The translations under genes were made by a program, and so were the position numbers. A stretch of 64,000 nt of DNA from Streptomyces sp. ALI-76-A (GTDB lineage: Bacteria > Actinomycetota > Actinomycetes > Streptomycetales > Streptomycetaceae), in NCBI RefSeq assembly GCF_030287445.1, contig NZ_JASVWB010000002.1:2418001-2482000 (forward strand), in the 5' to 3' direction. A model generated the notes under the pieces. The model did not search any database. It saw nothing but the letters and a program-made list of their open reading frames with translations, and was not told the origin of the DNA. Of this stretch, positions 9,748 through 18,197 are shown piece after piece (the first letter of the stretch is position 1; each line of letters starts with the position of its first letter).

Positions 9748-10566
9748 ATGGCCGATGCCCCCACCGGCAAGGTGACCTTCGTCGGTGCCGGCCCCGGTGC
9801 CGCCGACCTGCTGACGTTCCGTGCCGCGCGCGCCATCGCCGAGGCGGACGTCGTGATCTGGGCGGCCAGCCTGGTCCAGGCGGAGGTCCTGGAGCACGCG
9901 CGCGAGGACGCGGAGATCCTCGACTCGGCGACGATGTCGCTGGAGGACGTGGTGGCCGTGTACGAGCGGGCCCGGGCCGCGGGCCTGCGGGTGGCCCGGA
10001 TCCACTCCGGCGACCCCGCGCTGTGGGGCGGCACCCAGGAGCAGCTCGACCGGTGCGCCCGGATCGGCATCGCCACCGAGGTGGTGCCGGGGGTCTCCGC
10101 CTTCTCCGCCGTGGCCGCGCTGGCCCAGCGGGAGCTGACCATCCCGGAGGTCGCGCAGTCGGTCGTGCTGACCCGGCTCGGCGGCGGCAAGACGCCGATG
10201 CCGCCCGGGGAGGAGGTGCGGGAGTTCGCCCGGCACGGCACCACCATGGCGATCTTCCTGTCGGCGGCCCGCAGCGGACAGCTCGTGCGGGAGCTGCTGG
10301 AGGGCGGCTATCCGACGGACACGCCGGTCGTCGTCGCCTACCAGGCGACCTGGCCGGAGGAGCTGGTCGTGAAGTGCACGATCGGCACGCTGGAGGAGAC
10401 CGTCAAGGAGCACAAGCTCTGGAAGCACACCCTGTTCCTGGTCGGTCCGGCGCTCGACGCCGAGGGCACGCGCTCGCACCTCTACCACCCCGGCCACTTC
10501 CACGGGTACCGCAAGGCCGACCCGGAGGCCAGAAGGGCGCTGCGCTCCCGGGGCGCGAGCACGTGA
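9748..10566 (+). CDS. cobM: Precorrin-4 C11-methyltransferase
   Basis: This enzyme methylates C11 of precorrin-4 to give precorrin-5. The product has 272 residues and contains FVGAGPGAADLLTFRAARAI, IHSGDPALWGGTQEQ and LTRLGGGKTPMPPGE, all typical of CobM/CbiF. ATG 9748 is chosen over the upstream in-frame GTG at 9727 because GAGAGGA (9732-9738) is a well-placed ribosome site for it. It opens the second half of the operon after a 165-bp gap. The gap shows no convincing cobalamin riboswitch, though it could hold a promoter. Confidence 0.93.
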   Translation: MADAPTGKVTFVGAGPGAADLLTFRAARAIAEADVVIWAASLVQAEVLEHAREDAEILDSATMSLEDVVAVYERARAAGLRVARIHSGDPALWGGTQEQLDRCARIGIATEVVPGVSAFSAVAALAQRELTIPEVAQSVVLTRLGGGKTPMPPGEEVREFARHGTTMAIFLSAARSGQLVRELLEGGYPTDTPVVVAYQATWPEELVVKCTIGTLEETVKEHKLWKHTLFLVGPALDAEGTRSHLYHPGHFHGYRKADPEARRALRSRGAST

Positions 10567-11798
10567 TCACGGTGGTCGGCGCCGGGACGGGGGCATCGCC
10601 GTCCCCGGACGTCCTCGCCGGGGCGGAGCTGGTCGTGGGCGGACGCCGGCACCTGGACGCCGTACGGCTGCCGGAGACGGCCGAGCGGATCGTGCTCGGG
10701 CCGCTGGCTCCCGCGCTGGACGCCATGGCGCAGTACGTCGGCACGGGCCGCCGGGTCGTCGTGCTCGCCTCGGGCGACCCCGGGTTCTTCGGGATCGTGC
10801 GGGCGCTGGCCGAGCGGTTCGGTGCCGGGCGGCTCGACGTCCGGGCCGGTGTCTCCTCCGTCGCCGCCGCCTTCGCGCGGGCCGGGCTGCCGTGGGACGA
10901 CGCGGTGGTGGTGAGCGCGCACGGGCGTGAGCTGCGGACGGCGGTCAACGTGTGCCGGGCCCGGCCGAAGGTCGCCGTGCTGACCGGGCCGGGGTCCGGA
11001 CCGGCCGAACTGGGCGCCGCGCTCGCCTCGGACGCGCGGGTCCTGGTGGTCGCCACCGCGCTGGGCTCGGCGGACGAGCGCGTGGAGCGGGTGACTCCGG
11101 CCGAGGCCGCGGCCCGGGACTGGGGGCCCGCGGTGAGCGTGGTGCTGTGCCTGGACGAGGCGCGGGCGCTCGGTGGAGTGCGGACGGTGGCCGGGGCGCC
11201 GCCCGGGCCCGCCGGATGGGCGCTGGACGAGGGGGACTTCGCCCACCGCGACTCGATGATCACCAAGTTCGAGGTCCGGGCGCTGGCGCTGGCCCGGCTC
11301 GGGCCGCGCCTGGGCGACCTGGTCTGGGACGTGGGCGCGGGCTCGGGTTCGGTGGCCGTGGAGTGCGCGCGGCTCGGCGCGGCCGTGACGGCGGTCGAGA
11401 AGACCCCTGACGGAGTCGGCCGGATCCGCGCCAACGCCGCCGCGCACGGGGTGGACGTCCGCGTGGTGCACGGGACGGCACCGGACGTGCTGTCCGGCCT
11501 GGACGACGATCCCGACGCGGTGTTCGTCGGCGGCGGGGGGCGCGAACTGCCCGCCGTCGTCACGGCGTGCGCGCGCCGGGCCCGGCGGACCGTCGTGGTC
11601 GCGATGGCCGCGCTCGACCGGGTGCCCGCCGCGCGCGCCGCCCTCACCGGCGCCGGGTTCGACTGCGACGGCGTCCTGCTCCAGTCCTCCCGGCTCGCGC
11701 CGCTGCCGGGAGACGTGACCCGGCTCGCGGCGACCAACCCCGTTTTCCTGCTGTGGGGCATGCGGCCCCCGGCACATCGTGAAGGAGTTGCCCAGTGA
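10563..11798 (+). CDS. cobL: Precorrin-6Y C5,15-methyltransferase (decarboxylating), CbiE-CbiT fusion
   Basis: This enzyme methylates C5 and C15 of precorrin-6B and decarboxylates the C12 acetate. In this 411-residue protein the N-terminal half is a CbiE-like tetrapyrrole methylase (VVGAGTGASPSPD, ASGDPGFFG). The C-terminal half is a CbiT-like Rossmann methyltransferase with LVWDVGAGSGSVAVECARLG near residues 250-270. This is the usual CobL architecture. The GTG start at 10563 overlaps the cobM stop as GTGA. Confidence 0.93.
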   Translation: MITVVGAGTGASPSPDVLAGAELVVGGRRHLDAVRLPETAERIVLGPLAPALDAMAQYVGTGRRVVVLASGDPGFFGIVRALAERFGAGRLDVRAGVSSVAAAFARAGLPWDDAVVVSAHGRELRTAVNVCRARPKVAVLTGPGSGPAELGAALASDARVLVVATALGSADERVERVTPAEAAARDWGPAVSVVLCLDEARALGGVRTVAGAPPGPAGWALDEGDFAHRDSMITKFEVRALALARLGPRLGDLVWDVGAGSGSVAVECARLGAAVTAVEKTPDGVGRIRANAAAHGVDVRVVHGTAPDVLSGLDDDPDAVFVGGGGRELPAVVTACARRARRTVVVAMAALDRVPAARAALTGAGFDCDGVLLQSSRLAPLPGDVTRLAATNPVFLLWGMRPPAHREGVAQ

Positions 11799-13483
11799 TC
11801 GGCCTGATTTCCGCCACCTCGGCGGGCGCGGCCGCGCGGGACCGGCTGGCCGCCGCGTGGCCGGACCGGGTGCGCGTGTACGAGGGTCCCGTGGGGGACG
11901 CCGTACGAGCCGCGTTCGCGCAGTGCGAGCAGCTCGTGTGTTTCCTCGCCACCGGCGCGGTCGTACGACTGGTCGCCCCGCTGCTCGGTGACAAGGCGTC
12001 GGACCCGGGTGTGGTGTGCGTCGACGAGGGCGGGCGGTTCGCCGTGTCCCTGGTGGGCGGGCACGGCGGGGGCGCCAACGACCTCGCCGCCGCGGTCGGG
12101 GAGGTGCTCGGCGCGCAGCCCGTGGTGACGACGGCGACCGACGCGGTCGGGCTGCCGGGGCTGGACACGCTCGGGTTCCCGGTGGAGGGGGATGTCGCCG
12201 GGGTCTCGCGGGCCCTGCTCGACGGTGAGCCGGTGGCCCTGAGGGCGGAGGTGTCCTGGCCCCTGCCCCCGCTGCGGGTGGCCGACGCCGGGACGTACGC
12301 GATCCGCGTCACGGACCGGCTCGTCGAGGCGGCCGCGCACGAGGTGGTGCTCCGCCCGCCGTCCCTCGTCGTCGGCGTCGGCGCATCCCGGGGCGCCCCG
12401 GCCGAGGAGGTGCTGGAGCTGATCGGCGGCGCGCTGCGCGACGCCGGCCTCTCCCCCGCGTCCGTCGCCGAACTCGCCACCGTCGACGCCAAGGCGGACG
12501 AACCCGGGATCGTGCGGGCCGCGCGGCACCTCGGGGTGCCGCTGGTCACCCACTCCGCCGAGCAGCTGGCGGCGGTCGACGTGCCTCACCCCTCCGACGC
12601 GCCGCTGGCCGCCGTCGGCACCCCGTCCGTCGCCGAGGCCGCCGCGCTGCTGCGCGGAGGTGAACTCCTCGTCCCCAAGCGGAAGTCGCTGCGGGCGGAC
12701 GGGCCCGCGAGGGCGACCTGTGCCGTCGTACGGCGTCCCGCGCGCGGGCGGCTCGCGGTGGTGGGGCTCGGGCCGGGCGCCCGGGACCTGGTCACCCCGC
12801 GGGCGAAGGAGGAACTGCGGCGCGCGTCCGTGCTCGTCGGGCTCGACCAGTACGTCGACCAGATCCGCGACCTGCTGCGGCCGGGCACCCGGATCCTGGA
12901 GTCGGGGCTCGGCGCCGAGGAGGAGCGGGCCCGGACGGCCGTCGAGGAGGCCCGCAAGGGCCAGGCCGTCGCGCTGATCGGCAGCGGGGACGCCGGCGTG
13001 TACGCCATGGCCTCCCCCGCGCTCGCCGAGGCCTCCGACGACATCGACGTGATCGGTGTGCCCGGGGTCACCGCCGCCCTCGCGGCCGCCGCGATCCTCG
13101 GCGCGCCGCTGGGCCACGACCACGTGTCGATCAGCCTGTCCGACCTGCACACGCCGTGGGAGGTCATCGAGCGGCGGGTGCGGGCGGCGGCCGAGGCGGA
13201 CATCGTCGTGACGTTCTACAACCCGCGCAGCCGGGGCCGGGACTGGCAGCTGCCGAAGGCGCTCGCGATCCTCGCCGGGCACCGGGAGCCCGCCACCCCG
13301 GTCGGGATCGTACGGAACGCGTCCCGGCCCGACGAGTCCAGTCGCCTCACGACACTGGCCGCCCTCGACCCGGCGACGGTCGACATGATGACGGTCGTGA
13401 CCGTCGGCAACACGGCGACCCGCGAGATCGCGGGGCGCATGGTGACCCCGCGCGGCTACCGCTGGCAGGAGGAGGCACGGTGA
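11795..13483 (+). CDS. cobJ: CbiG-CobJ fusion: precorrin-5A hydrolase domain plus precorrin-3B C17-methyltransferase
   Basis: The 562-residue protein joins two B12 enzymes. About residues 1-310 are CbiG-like: GLISATSAGAAARDRLAAAW, VSLVGGHGGGANDLAAAVGE and VVGVGASRGAPAEEVLELI, the last being the CbiG C-terminal motif. CbiG acts on cobalt-precorrin-5A in the anaerobic branch. Residues from about 315 are the CobJ/CbiH ring-contracting methyltransferase: VVGLGPGARDLVTPRA, GSGDAGVYAMASPAL, and ITFYNP-type motifs such as VVTFYNPRSRGRDWQLPKAL. The GTG start at 11795 overlaps the cobL stop. The presence of a CbiG domain beside CobN is a mixed aerobic/anaerobic signature. Confidence 0.92.
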   Translation: MIGLISATSAGAAARDRLAAAWPDRVRVYEGPVGDAVRAAFAQCEQLVCFLATGAVVRLVAPLLGDKASDPGVVCVDEGGRFAVSLVGGHGGGANDLAAAVGEVLGAQPVVTTATDAVGLPGLDTLGFPVEGDVAGVSRALLDGEPVALRAEVSWPLPPLRVADAGTYAIRVTDRLVEAAAHEVVLRPPSLVVGVGASRGAPAEEVLELIGGALRDAGLSPASVAELATVDAKADEPGIVRAARHLGVPLVTHSAEQLAAVDVPHPSDAPLAAVGTPSVAEAAALLRGGELLVPKRKSLRADGPARATCAVVRRPARGRLAVVGLGPGARDLVTPRAKEELRRASVLVGLDQYVDQIRDLLRPGTRILESGLGAEEERARTAVEEARKGQAVALIGSGDAGVYAMASPALAEASDDIDVIGVPGVTAALAAAAILGAPLGHDHVSISLSDLHTPWEVIERRVRAAAEADIVVTFYNPRSRGRDWQLPKALAILAGHREPATPVGIVRNASRPDESSRLTTLAALDPATVDMMTVVTVGNTATREIAGRMVTPRGYRWQEEAR

Positions 13484-14097
13484 ACCAGGGGAACCGGGTG
13501 AACGAGGCGCCCCGGGTCGTGCACCCGATCGAGCAGGAGTCCTTCCGGCGGCTGCGCGCCCGCCTGGACACCTCGCACTTCCCGCCGCTGACCCGCGCGG
13601 TCGTGGAGCGGGTCATCCACTCCGCGGCCGACCTGGAGTACGCGCACGACCTCGTCCTGGACGAGGGCGAGCTGGTGCGGGCGCACGCCGCGCTGCACGC
13701 CGGGGCGCCCGTCGTCGTGGACGTGGAGATGGTCGCCGCCGGCATCACCCGGCGCGAGACCGTGTGCCGGCTGCGGGACGCCCGGTCCGGTCCGGACCTG
13801 ACCCGTTCGGCGCACGCGGTCCGGCTGGCGTACGAACAGGTGGGGCCCGGCGCCCTGTGGGTGATCGGCTGCGCGCCGACCGCCCTGGAGGAGCTGCTGA
13901 CCCTGGACGCCTCCCCCGCGCTCGTCATCGGCCTGCCCGTCGGCTTCGTCGGCGCGGCCGAGTCCAAGGCCGCGCTGCGCGCGAGCGGGCTGCCCGCCGT
14001 GAGCAACGTGTCCGAGAAGGGCGGTTCGGCGGTCGCCGCCGCCGCGCTCAACGCCCTGCTGTACCACCCCGCTTCACTTCCCGAGGAGAAACAGTGA
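13480..14097 (+). CDS. cobH: Precorrin-8X methylmutase
   Basis: This enzyme migrates a methyl group from C11 to C12, giving hydrogenobyrinate. The product has 205 residues with RVVHPIEQESFRRLRARL at the N terminus, VIHSAADLEYAHDL (likely catalytic His region), VGFVGAAESKAAL and VSEKGGSAVAAAALNALL, all typical of CobH/CbiC. The GTG start at 13480 overlaps the cobJ stop. A second in-frame GTG at 13498 would remove six residues and cannot be excluded. AGGAGG just before 13480 favours the first start. Confidence 0.93.
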   Translation: MNQGNRVNEAPRVVHPIEQESFRRLRARLDTSHFPPLTRAVVERVIHSAADLEYAHDLVLDEGELVRAHAALHAGAPVVVDVEMVAAGITRRETVCRLRDARSGPDLTRSAHAVRLAYEQVGPGALWVIGCAPTALEELLTLDASPALVIGLPVGFVGAAESKAALRASGLPAVSNVSEKGGSAVAAAALNALLYHPASLPEEKQ

Positions 14098-15020
14098 CCA
14101 CCCCGCCGCCCGCCCTGCTCATCGCCGGCCATGGAACCCGGGACGATGCCGGCGCCGAGGCGTTCCGCGACTTCGTACGGCAGCTGGGCGACCGTCACCC
14201 CGACCTGCCGGTCGCGGGCGGCTTCATCGAGCTGTCCCCGCCGCCGCTGGGCGACGCCGTGACCGAGCTGGTGGAGCGGGGGGTACGCCGGTTCGCCGCC
14301 GTCCCGCTGATGCTGGTGTCCGCCGGTCACGCCAAGGGCGACATCCCGGCCGCGCTGTCCCGCGAGAAGGAACGGCACCCCGGGATCTCGTACACCTACG
14401 GCCGTCCGCTGGGCCCGCACCCCGCGCTGCTGAACGTGCTGGAGCGGCGGCTGGACGAGGCGCTCGGCGGCACCGCGCGCACGCCCGCGGACCGGGCCGA
14501 CGTGACCGTGCTGCTGGTCGGCCGCGGGTCCACCGACCCGGACGCGAACGCCGAGGTGCACAAGGCGGCGCGGCTGCTGTGGGAGGGACGCGGGTACGCG
14601 GGTGTGGAGACGGCGTTCGTGTCGCTGGCCGCGCCGGACGTGCCGAGCGGCCTGGACCGGTGTGTGCGGCTCGGGGCCCGCCGGATCGTGGTCCTGCCCT
14701 ACTTCCTGTTCACCGGGATCCTGCCGGACCGGGTGCGGCACCAGACGGAGGGCTGGGCGGCGGCGCACCCGGACGTCGAGGTGCGGTCGGCCGACGTCAT
14801 CGGTCCGGAGCCGGAGCTGCTGGACCTGGTGATGGAGCGCTACGAGGAGGCCGTCAAGGGCGACCTGCGGATGAACTGCGACTCGTGCGTCTACCGGATC
14901 GCGCTGCCCGGGTTCGAGGACAAGGTCGGCCTGCCCCAGCAGCCGCACTTCCACCCGGACGACGACGGTCACCACCACGGTCACCACCACGGAGGACACG
15001 CACACTCACATGCGCACTGA
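14094..15020 (+). CDS. CbiX-type sirohydrochlorin chelatase with CxxC and His-rich tail
   Basis: This is a two-domain, class II chelatase of 308 residues that places cobalt (or iron) in sirohydrochlorin. Domain 1 has the metal-site motif LLIAGHGTRDDAGAEAF. Domain 2 starts at VTVLLVGRGSTDPDANAEVH and has the FTGILPDRVRHQTEGW segment. Near the C terminus are NCDSCVYRIALPGFEDKVG, a Cys-x-x-Cys pair, and a run of ten histidines within the last 16 residues. The GTG start overlaps the cobH stop, and CCGAGGAGAA precedes it. The cobalt or iron choice cannot be decided from sequence. With CobN next door it may serve sirohaem instead. Confidence 0.85.
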   Translation: MTTPPPALLIAGHGTRDDAGAEAFRDFVRQLGDRHPDLPVAGGFIELSPPPLGDAVTELVERGVRRFAAVPLMLVSAGHAKGDIPAALSREKERHPGISYTYGRPLGPHPALLNVLERRLDEALGGTARTPADRADVTVLLVGRGSTDPDANAEVHKAARLLWEGRGYAGVETAFVSLAAPDVPSGLDRCVRLGARRIVVLPYFLFTGILPDRVRHQTEGWAAAHPDVEVRSADVIGPEPELLDLVMERYEEAVKGDLRMNCDSCVYRIALPGFEDKVGLPQQPHFHPDDDGHHHGHHHGGHAHSHAH

Positions 15021-16101
15021 GGGACACGGCACTGAAGGGCACGGCGCGGAGGGGCACGACCTGCGGCACCACGGCGACGCCGAGGTGCGGGACGACGGTT
15101 CGGCGCTGGTCGACCTCGCCGTGAACGTGCGGGCGGACACGCCGCCCGCGTGGCTGCGGGAGCGGATCGCCGCGTCACTGACCGGTCTGGCCGCCTATCC
15201 CGACGGGCGGGCCGCGCGGGCCGCGGTGGCCGAACGGCACGGGCTCCCGGCGGAACGGGTGCTGCTGACGGCGGGGGCCGCCGAGGCGTTCGTGCTGCTC
15301 GCGCGCGCCCTGAAGGTCCGTCGGCCGGTCGTGGTGCACCCGCAGTTCACGGAGCCGGAGGCGGCCCTGCGGGACGCCGGTCACACGGTGGACCGGGTGC
15401 TGCTGCGGGCGGAGGACGGCTTCCGGCTGGATCCGGCGGCCGTCCCCGAGGACGCGGACCTGGTCGTGCTCGGCAACCCGACCAACCCCACGTCGGTGCT
15501 GCATCCGGCGGCCACGATCGCCCGGCTGGCCCGTCCGGGGCGGACGGTGGTGGTGGACGAGGCGTTCATGGACGCGGTGCCCGGCGAGCGGGAGGCGCTG
15601 GCCGGGCGGACGGACGTCCCCGGCCTGGTGGTCCTGCGCAGCCTGACCAAGACGTGGGGGCTGGCCGGGCTGCGGGTCGGTTACGTGCTGGCCGGCCCGG
15701 AGACGGTCGCGGACCTGGAACGGGCCCAGCCCCTGTGGCCGGTGTCCACCCCCGCCCTCGTGGCGGCACAGGAGTGCGTCTCGCCGCGGGCGCTGGCCGA
15801 GGCCGCCCGGGCGGCCCACCGCATCGCCGCCGACCGGGCCCGTCTCGTCGCGGGTCTGGAGGAGTTCGCCGCCGACGGGCTGCGGGTGGCCGGGCCCGCC
15901 GAGGGGCCCTTCGTCCTGGTCCGGCTGCCGAGGGCCGCGGCCGTCCGCCGGCACCTGCGTGACCTCGGGTTCGCGGTCCGGCGCGGGGACACGTTCCCGG
16001 GGCTGGGCGAGGAGTGGCTGCGGCTGGCGGTGCGGGACGGGGCGGTCGTCAACTCCTTCCTCCAGGCTCTGGACCGAGCGGTGACGTCGGCGCGTCGCTG
16101 A
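15010..16101 (+). CDS. cobC: PLP aminotransferase of the CobC/CobD threonine-phosphate decarboxylase type
   Basis: This is a class I/II fold PLP enzyme of 363 residues. In this setting it is expected to make the aminopropanol phosphate linker of the nucleotide loop. It shows VLGNPTNPTSVLHPA, TVVVDEAFMDAVPGE and the Schiff-base lysine in RSLTKTWGLAGLRVG (Lys214). The N terminus carries three five-residue repeats of the form EGHGx, rich in histidine, continuing the His-rich theme of the overlapping cbiX tail (11-bp overlap). A plain histidinol-phosphate-type aminotransferase is the alternative. Its last 37 bases lie in the first copy of a 66-bp tandem duplication. Confidence 0.8.
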   Translation: MRTEGHGTEGHGAEGHDLRHHGDAEVRDDGSALVDLAVNVRADTPPAWLRERIAASLTGLAAYPDGRAARAAVAERHGLPAERVLLTAGAAEAFVLLARALKVRRPVVVHPQFTEPEAALRDAGHTVDRVLLRAEDGFRLDPAAVPEDADLVVLGNPTNPTSVLHPAATIARLARPGRTVVVDEAFMDAVPGEREALAGRTDVPGLVVLRSLTKTWGLAGLRVGYVLAGPETVADLERAQPLWPVSTPALVAAQECVSPRALAEAARAAHRIAADRARLVAGLEEFAADGLRVAGPAEGPFVLVRLPRAAAVRRHLRDLGFAVRRGDTFPGLGEEWLRLAVRDGAVVNSFLQALDRAVTSARR

Positions 16102-16992
16102 GCGGCGGCACCCGCTCCGAGGTGCCGTCCGGCTCTGGACCGAGCGGTGACGTCGGCGCGTCGCTGAGCGGCGGCACCCGCTCCGAGGTGCCGTCCGGGA
16201 AGCGGATCGTGACGGTTCCGTCGGTGTCGACCGACGCGCTCGCCGCCGTGCGCAGGAGGTGCGGGTCGGCGCACCCGGCCGGGTCGGCGCTGAGCACCAC
16301 GAGGGTGACCAGCAGCGGCACGTCGGCGCCCCGTTCGAGGCAGGGCGTGGCCGAGTGGTGGCCGCCGCGTTGGCGTCGCGGGCCCGCACGACCGTGCCCT
16401 CGGCGTCGTCCCAGCCGTGCAGGGCGACGACCGCGCTGGTCAGGCCGTCCGCGCGGCGGGCCAGCGCCCAGCCGGGACCGGTCCGGGTCAGGGGCGGGGC
16501 GTCGTCGTCGGCCACCGCCCAGCCGCCCTCGCGGACCGCGGTCCCGAACGGCGGGCCGAGCCGGTGCACGCGCACCTCCCAGGGGCCCTGCACCACGCTC
16601 ACCGTCTCGACGCGCCGCCCGCGCGTCCGGTGCCAGGAGGCGGCCCGGCGCCCCGAGGTGCTCAGCGGGCGGATGCGTCCGCGCGGGGACGGGGTGCCGT
16701 CGGGGGCGAGCAGGGCGAGGTGGTTGTCGGGGCCGGGACCGGCGTGCGGGGTGCGCGGTGTCTCGGGGGCCGTCGCGCTGGAGTAGGCGAACCGGGCGTA
16801 GTGCGGGCTGTCCTCGGCGGGCGCGGGCGGCGGCGGGAGCCGGTCGCTGCCGTGGTTGACGAGCCGTACGATCCCGTCGGCCGCGGTGGAGTGCAGGAGC
16901 CACCCGGGCGCCGGGAGGGCGAGGCGGACGTCGGCCGTGTCGACGGGGGCGGATTCCTCCGGTGCCGTAAAAACAGGTTGTCGCACGTCAGG
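16049..16992 (-). pseudogene. Truncated, frameshifted DUF2264 family gene
   Basis: The reverse strand encodes what looks like the C-terminal half of a DUF2264 protein, a family of about 600 residues often encoded with plant-polysaccharide genes. Family-like stretches are DNHLALLAPDGTPSPRGRIR, AVREGGWAVADDD and VVRARDAN. The frame then breaks near 16362. One base appears to be missing, since reading resumes in another frame as HHSATPCLERGADVPLLVTL. The N-terminal half is absent. A GTG near 16990 could start the remnant. The tail carries the 22-residue duplication. The family call is from memory of the family's C-terminal motifs; the frameshift is directly visible. Confidence 0.65.
16065..16196. 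repeat. Perfect 66-bp tandem duplication
   Basis: Bases 16065-16130 and 16131-16196 are identical copies. The first copy contains the end of the cobC-like gene, including its stop at 16099-16101. On the opposite strand the two copies encode the same 22 residues twice (PLSDAPTSPLGPEP within each), because 66 is a multiple of three. The absence of any divergence suggests a recent duplication. Confidence 0.97.
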
Positions 16993-17017
16993 ACTGTGCG
17001 CCGTAGGCGGTTCCTGC

Positions 17018-17033
17018 GGTGAAAACGCTTCCC
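17018..17033 (-). promoter_or_regulatory. LacI-type operator-like site upstream of the DUF2264 remnant
   Basis: On the reverse strand this reads GGGAAGCGTTTTCACC, differing in only two bases from GGGAAGCGCTTTCTCC at 60984-60999 upstream of the pectin-locus permease operon. It lies about 28 bp upstream of the GTG that could begin the DUF2264 remnant. Such AAGCGnTT palindromes are typical of LacI/GalR repressor sites. Binding is inferred. Confidence 0.4.
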
Positions 17034-17081
17034 TCAGTGGGCCGGGGCGGTGACGGCCGCGGGGCGGGGGCCGCGCCTGCC

Positions 17082-18173
17082 TCAGCCGACGACCCGCCCG
17101 TTCAGCACGATGCGCCGGGGCGCCCCGAGGACCCGTACGTCCGCCCGCGGGTCCGTGTCGTACACCACCAGGTCGGCGGGGGCGCCCTCGTCCAGGCCCG
17201 GGCGGCCGAGCCACGCCCGGGCCGCCCAGGACGTCGCCGCGAGCGCCCGCACCGGGGGGATGCCGGCGGTGACCAGCTCCGCCACCTCGGCGGCCACCAG
17301 GCCGTGCGGCAGGGTGCCGCCGGCGTCGGTGCCGACGTACACCGGGATGCCGGCGTCGTAGGCGGCGCGGACGGTGTCGTAACGGCGCTCGTGCAGCCGG
17401 CGCATATGGGCCGACCAGCGGGGGAACCTGGACTCGCCGCCGTCGGCGAGCCGGGGGAAGGTGGCGATGTTGACGAGGGTCGGCACGATCGCGACCCGGT
17501 GCTCGGCGAACAGGGGGATCAGGTCCTCGGTCAGTCCCGTCGCGTGTTCGACGCAGTCGATGCCCGCCTCGACGAGGTCCCGCAGGGAGCTCTCGGCGAA
17601 GCAGTGGGCGGTGACGCGGGCCCCGAGGCGGTGCGCCTCGGCGATGGCCGCCTCGGCCGCGTCCCGGGGCCAGCTGGGGGCCAGATCGCCGAGGTCGCGG
17701 TCGATCCAGTCGCCGACCAGCTTCACCCAGCCGTCGCCGCGCCGGGCCTCCTGGGCGACGTACGCGACCAGGTCGTCCGGCTCGATCTCGTGGGCGTAGC
17801 CGCGGATGTAGCGGCGGGTGCGGGCGATGTGCCGGCCCGCGCGGATGATCTCGGGGAGGTCCGCGCGGTCGTCGGTCCAGCGGGTGTCGGAGGGCGACCC
17901 GGCGTCCCGGATCAGCAGGGTGCCCGCCTCGCGGTCGGTCAGCGCCTGCTTCTCCGCGGTGTCCCGGTCGACCGGGCCGTGCGGTCCGAGGCCCACATGG
18001 CAGTGGGCGTCGACGAGGCCGGGCAGTGCCCAGCCCCGCACGGTCCGCACGTCACGGGCGCCGCCGGGACGGTCGTAGGAGATCCGGCCGCCGACGACCC
18101 ACAGCTCGTCGCGGATGTCGTCGGGGCCGGCCAGGACCCGGCCCTTCACATGCAGCACCGTGTGATCGCTCAT
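17082..18173 (-). CDS. Amidohydrolase family protein
   Basis: This is a metal-dependent hydrolase of the imidazolonepropionase-like amidohydrolase group, 363 residues. The substrate is unknown. The metal-site motif is LPGLVDAHCHVG. WVKLVGDW offers the bridging lysine, VTAHCFAESSLRD and CVEHATG supply the next ligands, and GTDAGGTLPHG the last aspartate. No signal peptide is seen, so it is cytoplasmic. ATG 18173 (protein starting MSDHTVLHV) is preferred over 18182, which would only add three residues. The gene upstream in the same direction is a PIG-L deacetylase, 24 bp away, suggesting a two-gene unit. Confidence 0.85.
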   Translation of the reverse strand: MSDHTVLHVKGRVLAGPDDIRDELWVVGGRISYDRPGGARDVRTVRGWALPGLVDAHCHVGLGPHGPVDRDTAEKQALTDREAGTLLIRDAGSPSDTRWTDDRADLPEIIRAGRHIARTRRYIRGYAHEIEPDDLVAYVAQEARRGDGWVKLVGDWIDRDLGDLAPSWPRDAAEAAIAEAHRLGARVTAHCFAESSLRDLVEAGIDCVEHATGLTEDLIPLFAEHRVAIVPTLVNIATFPRLADGGESRFPRWSAHMRRLHERRYDTVRAAYDAGIPVYVGTDAGGTLPHGLVAAEVAELVTAGIPPVRALAATSWAARAWLGRPGLDEGAPADLVVYDTDPRADVRVLGAPRRIVLNGRVVG

Positions 18174-18197
18174 GCACCGCACCCTAGCCAGCCGACG

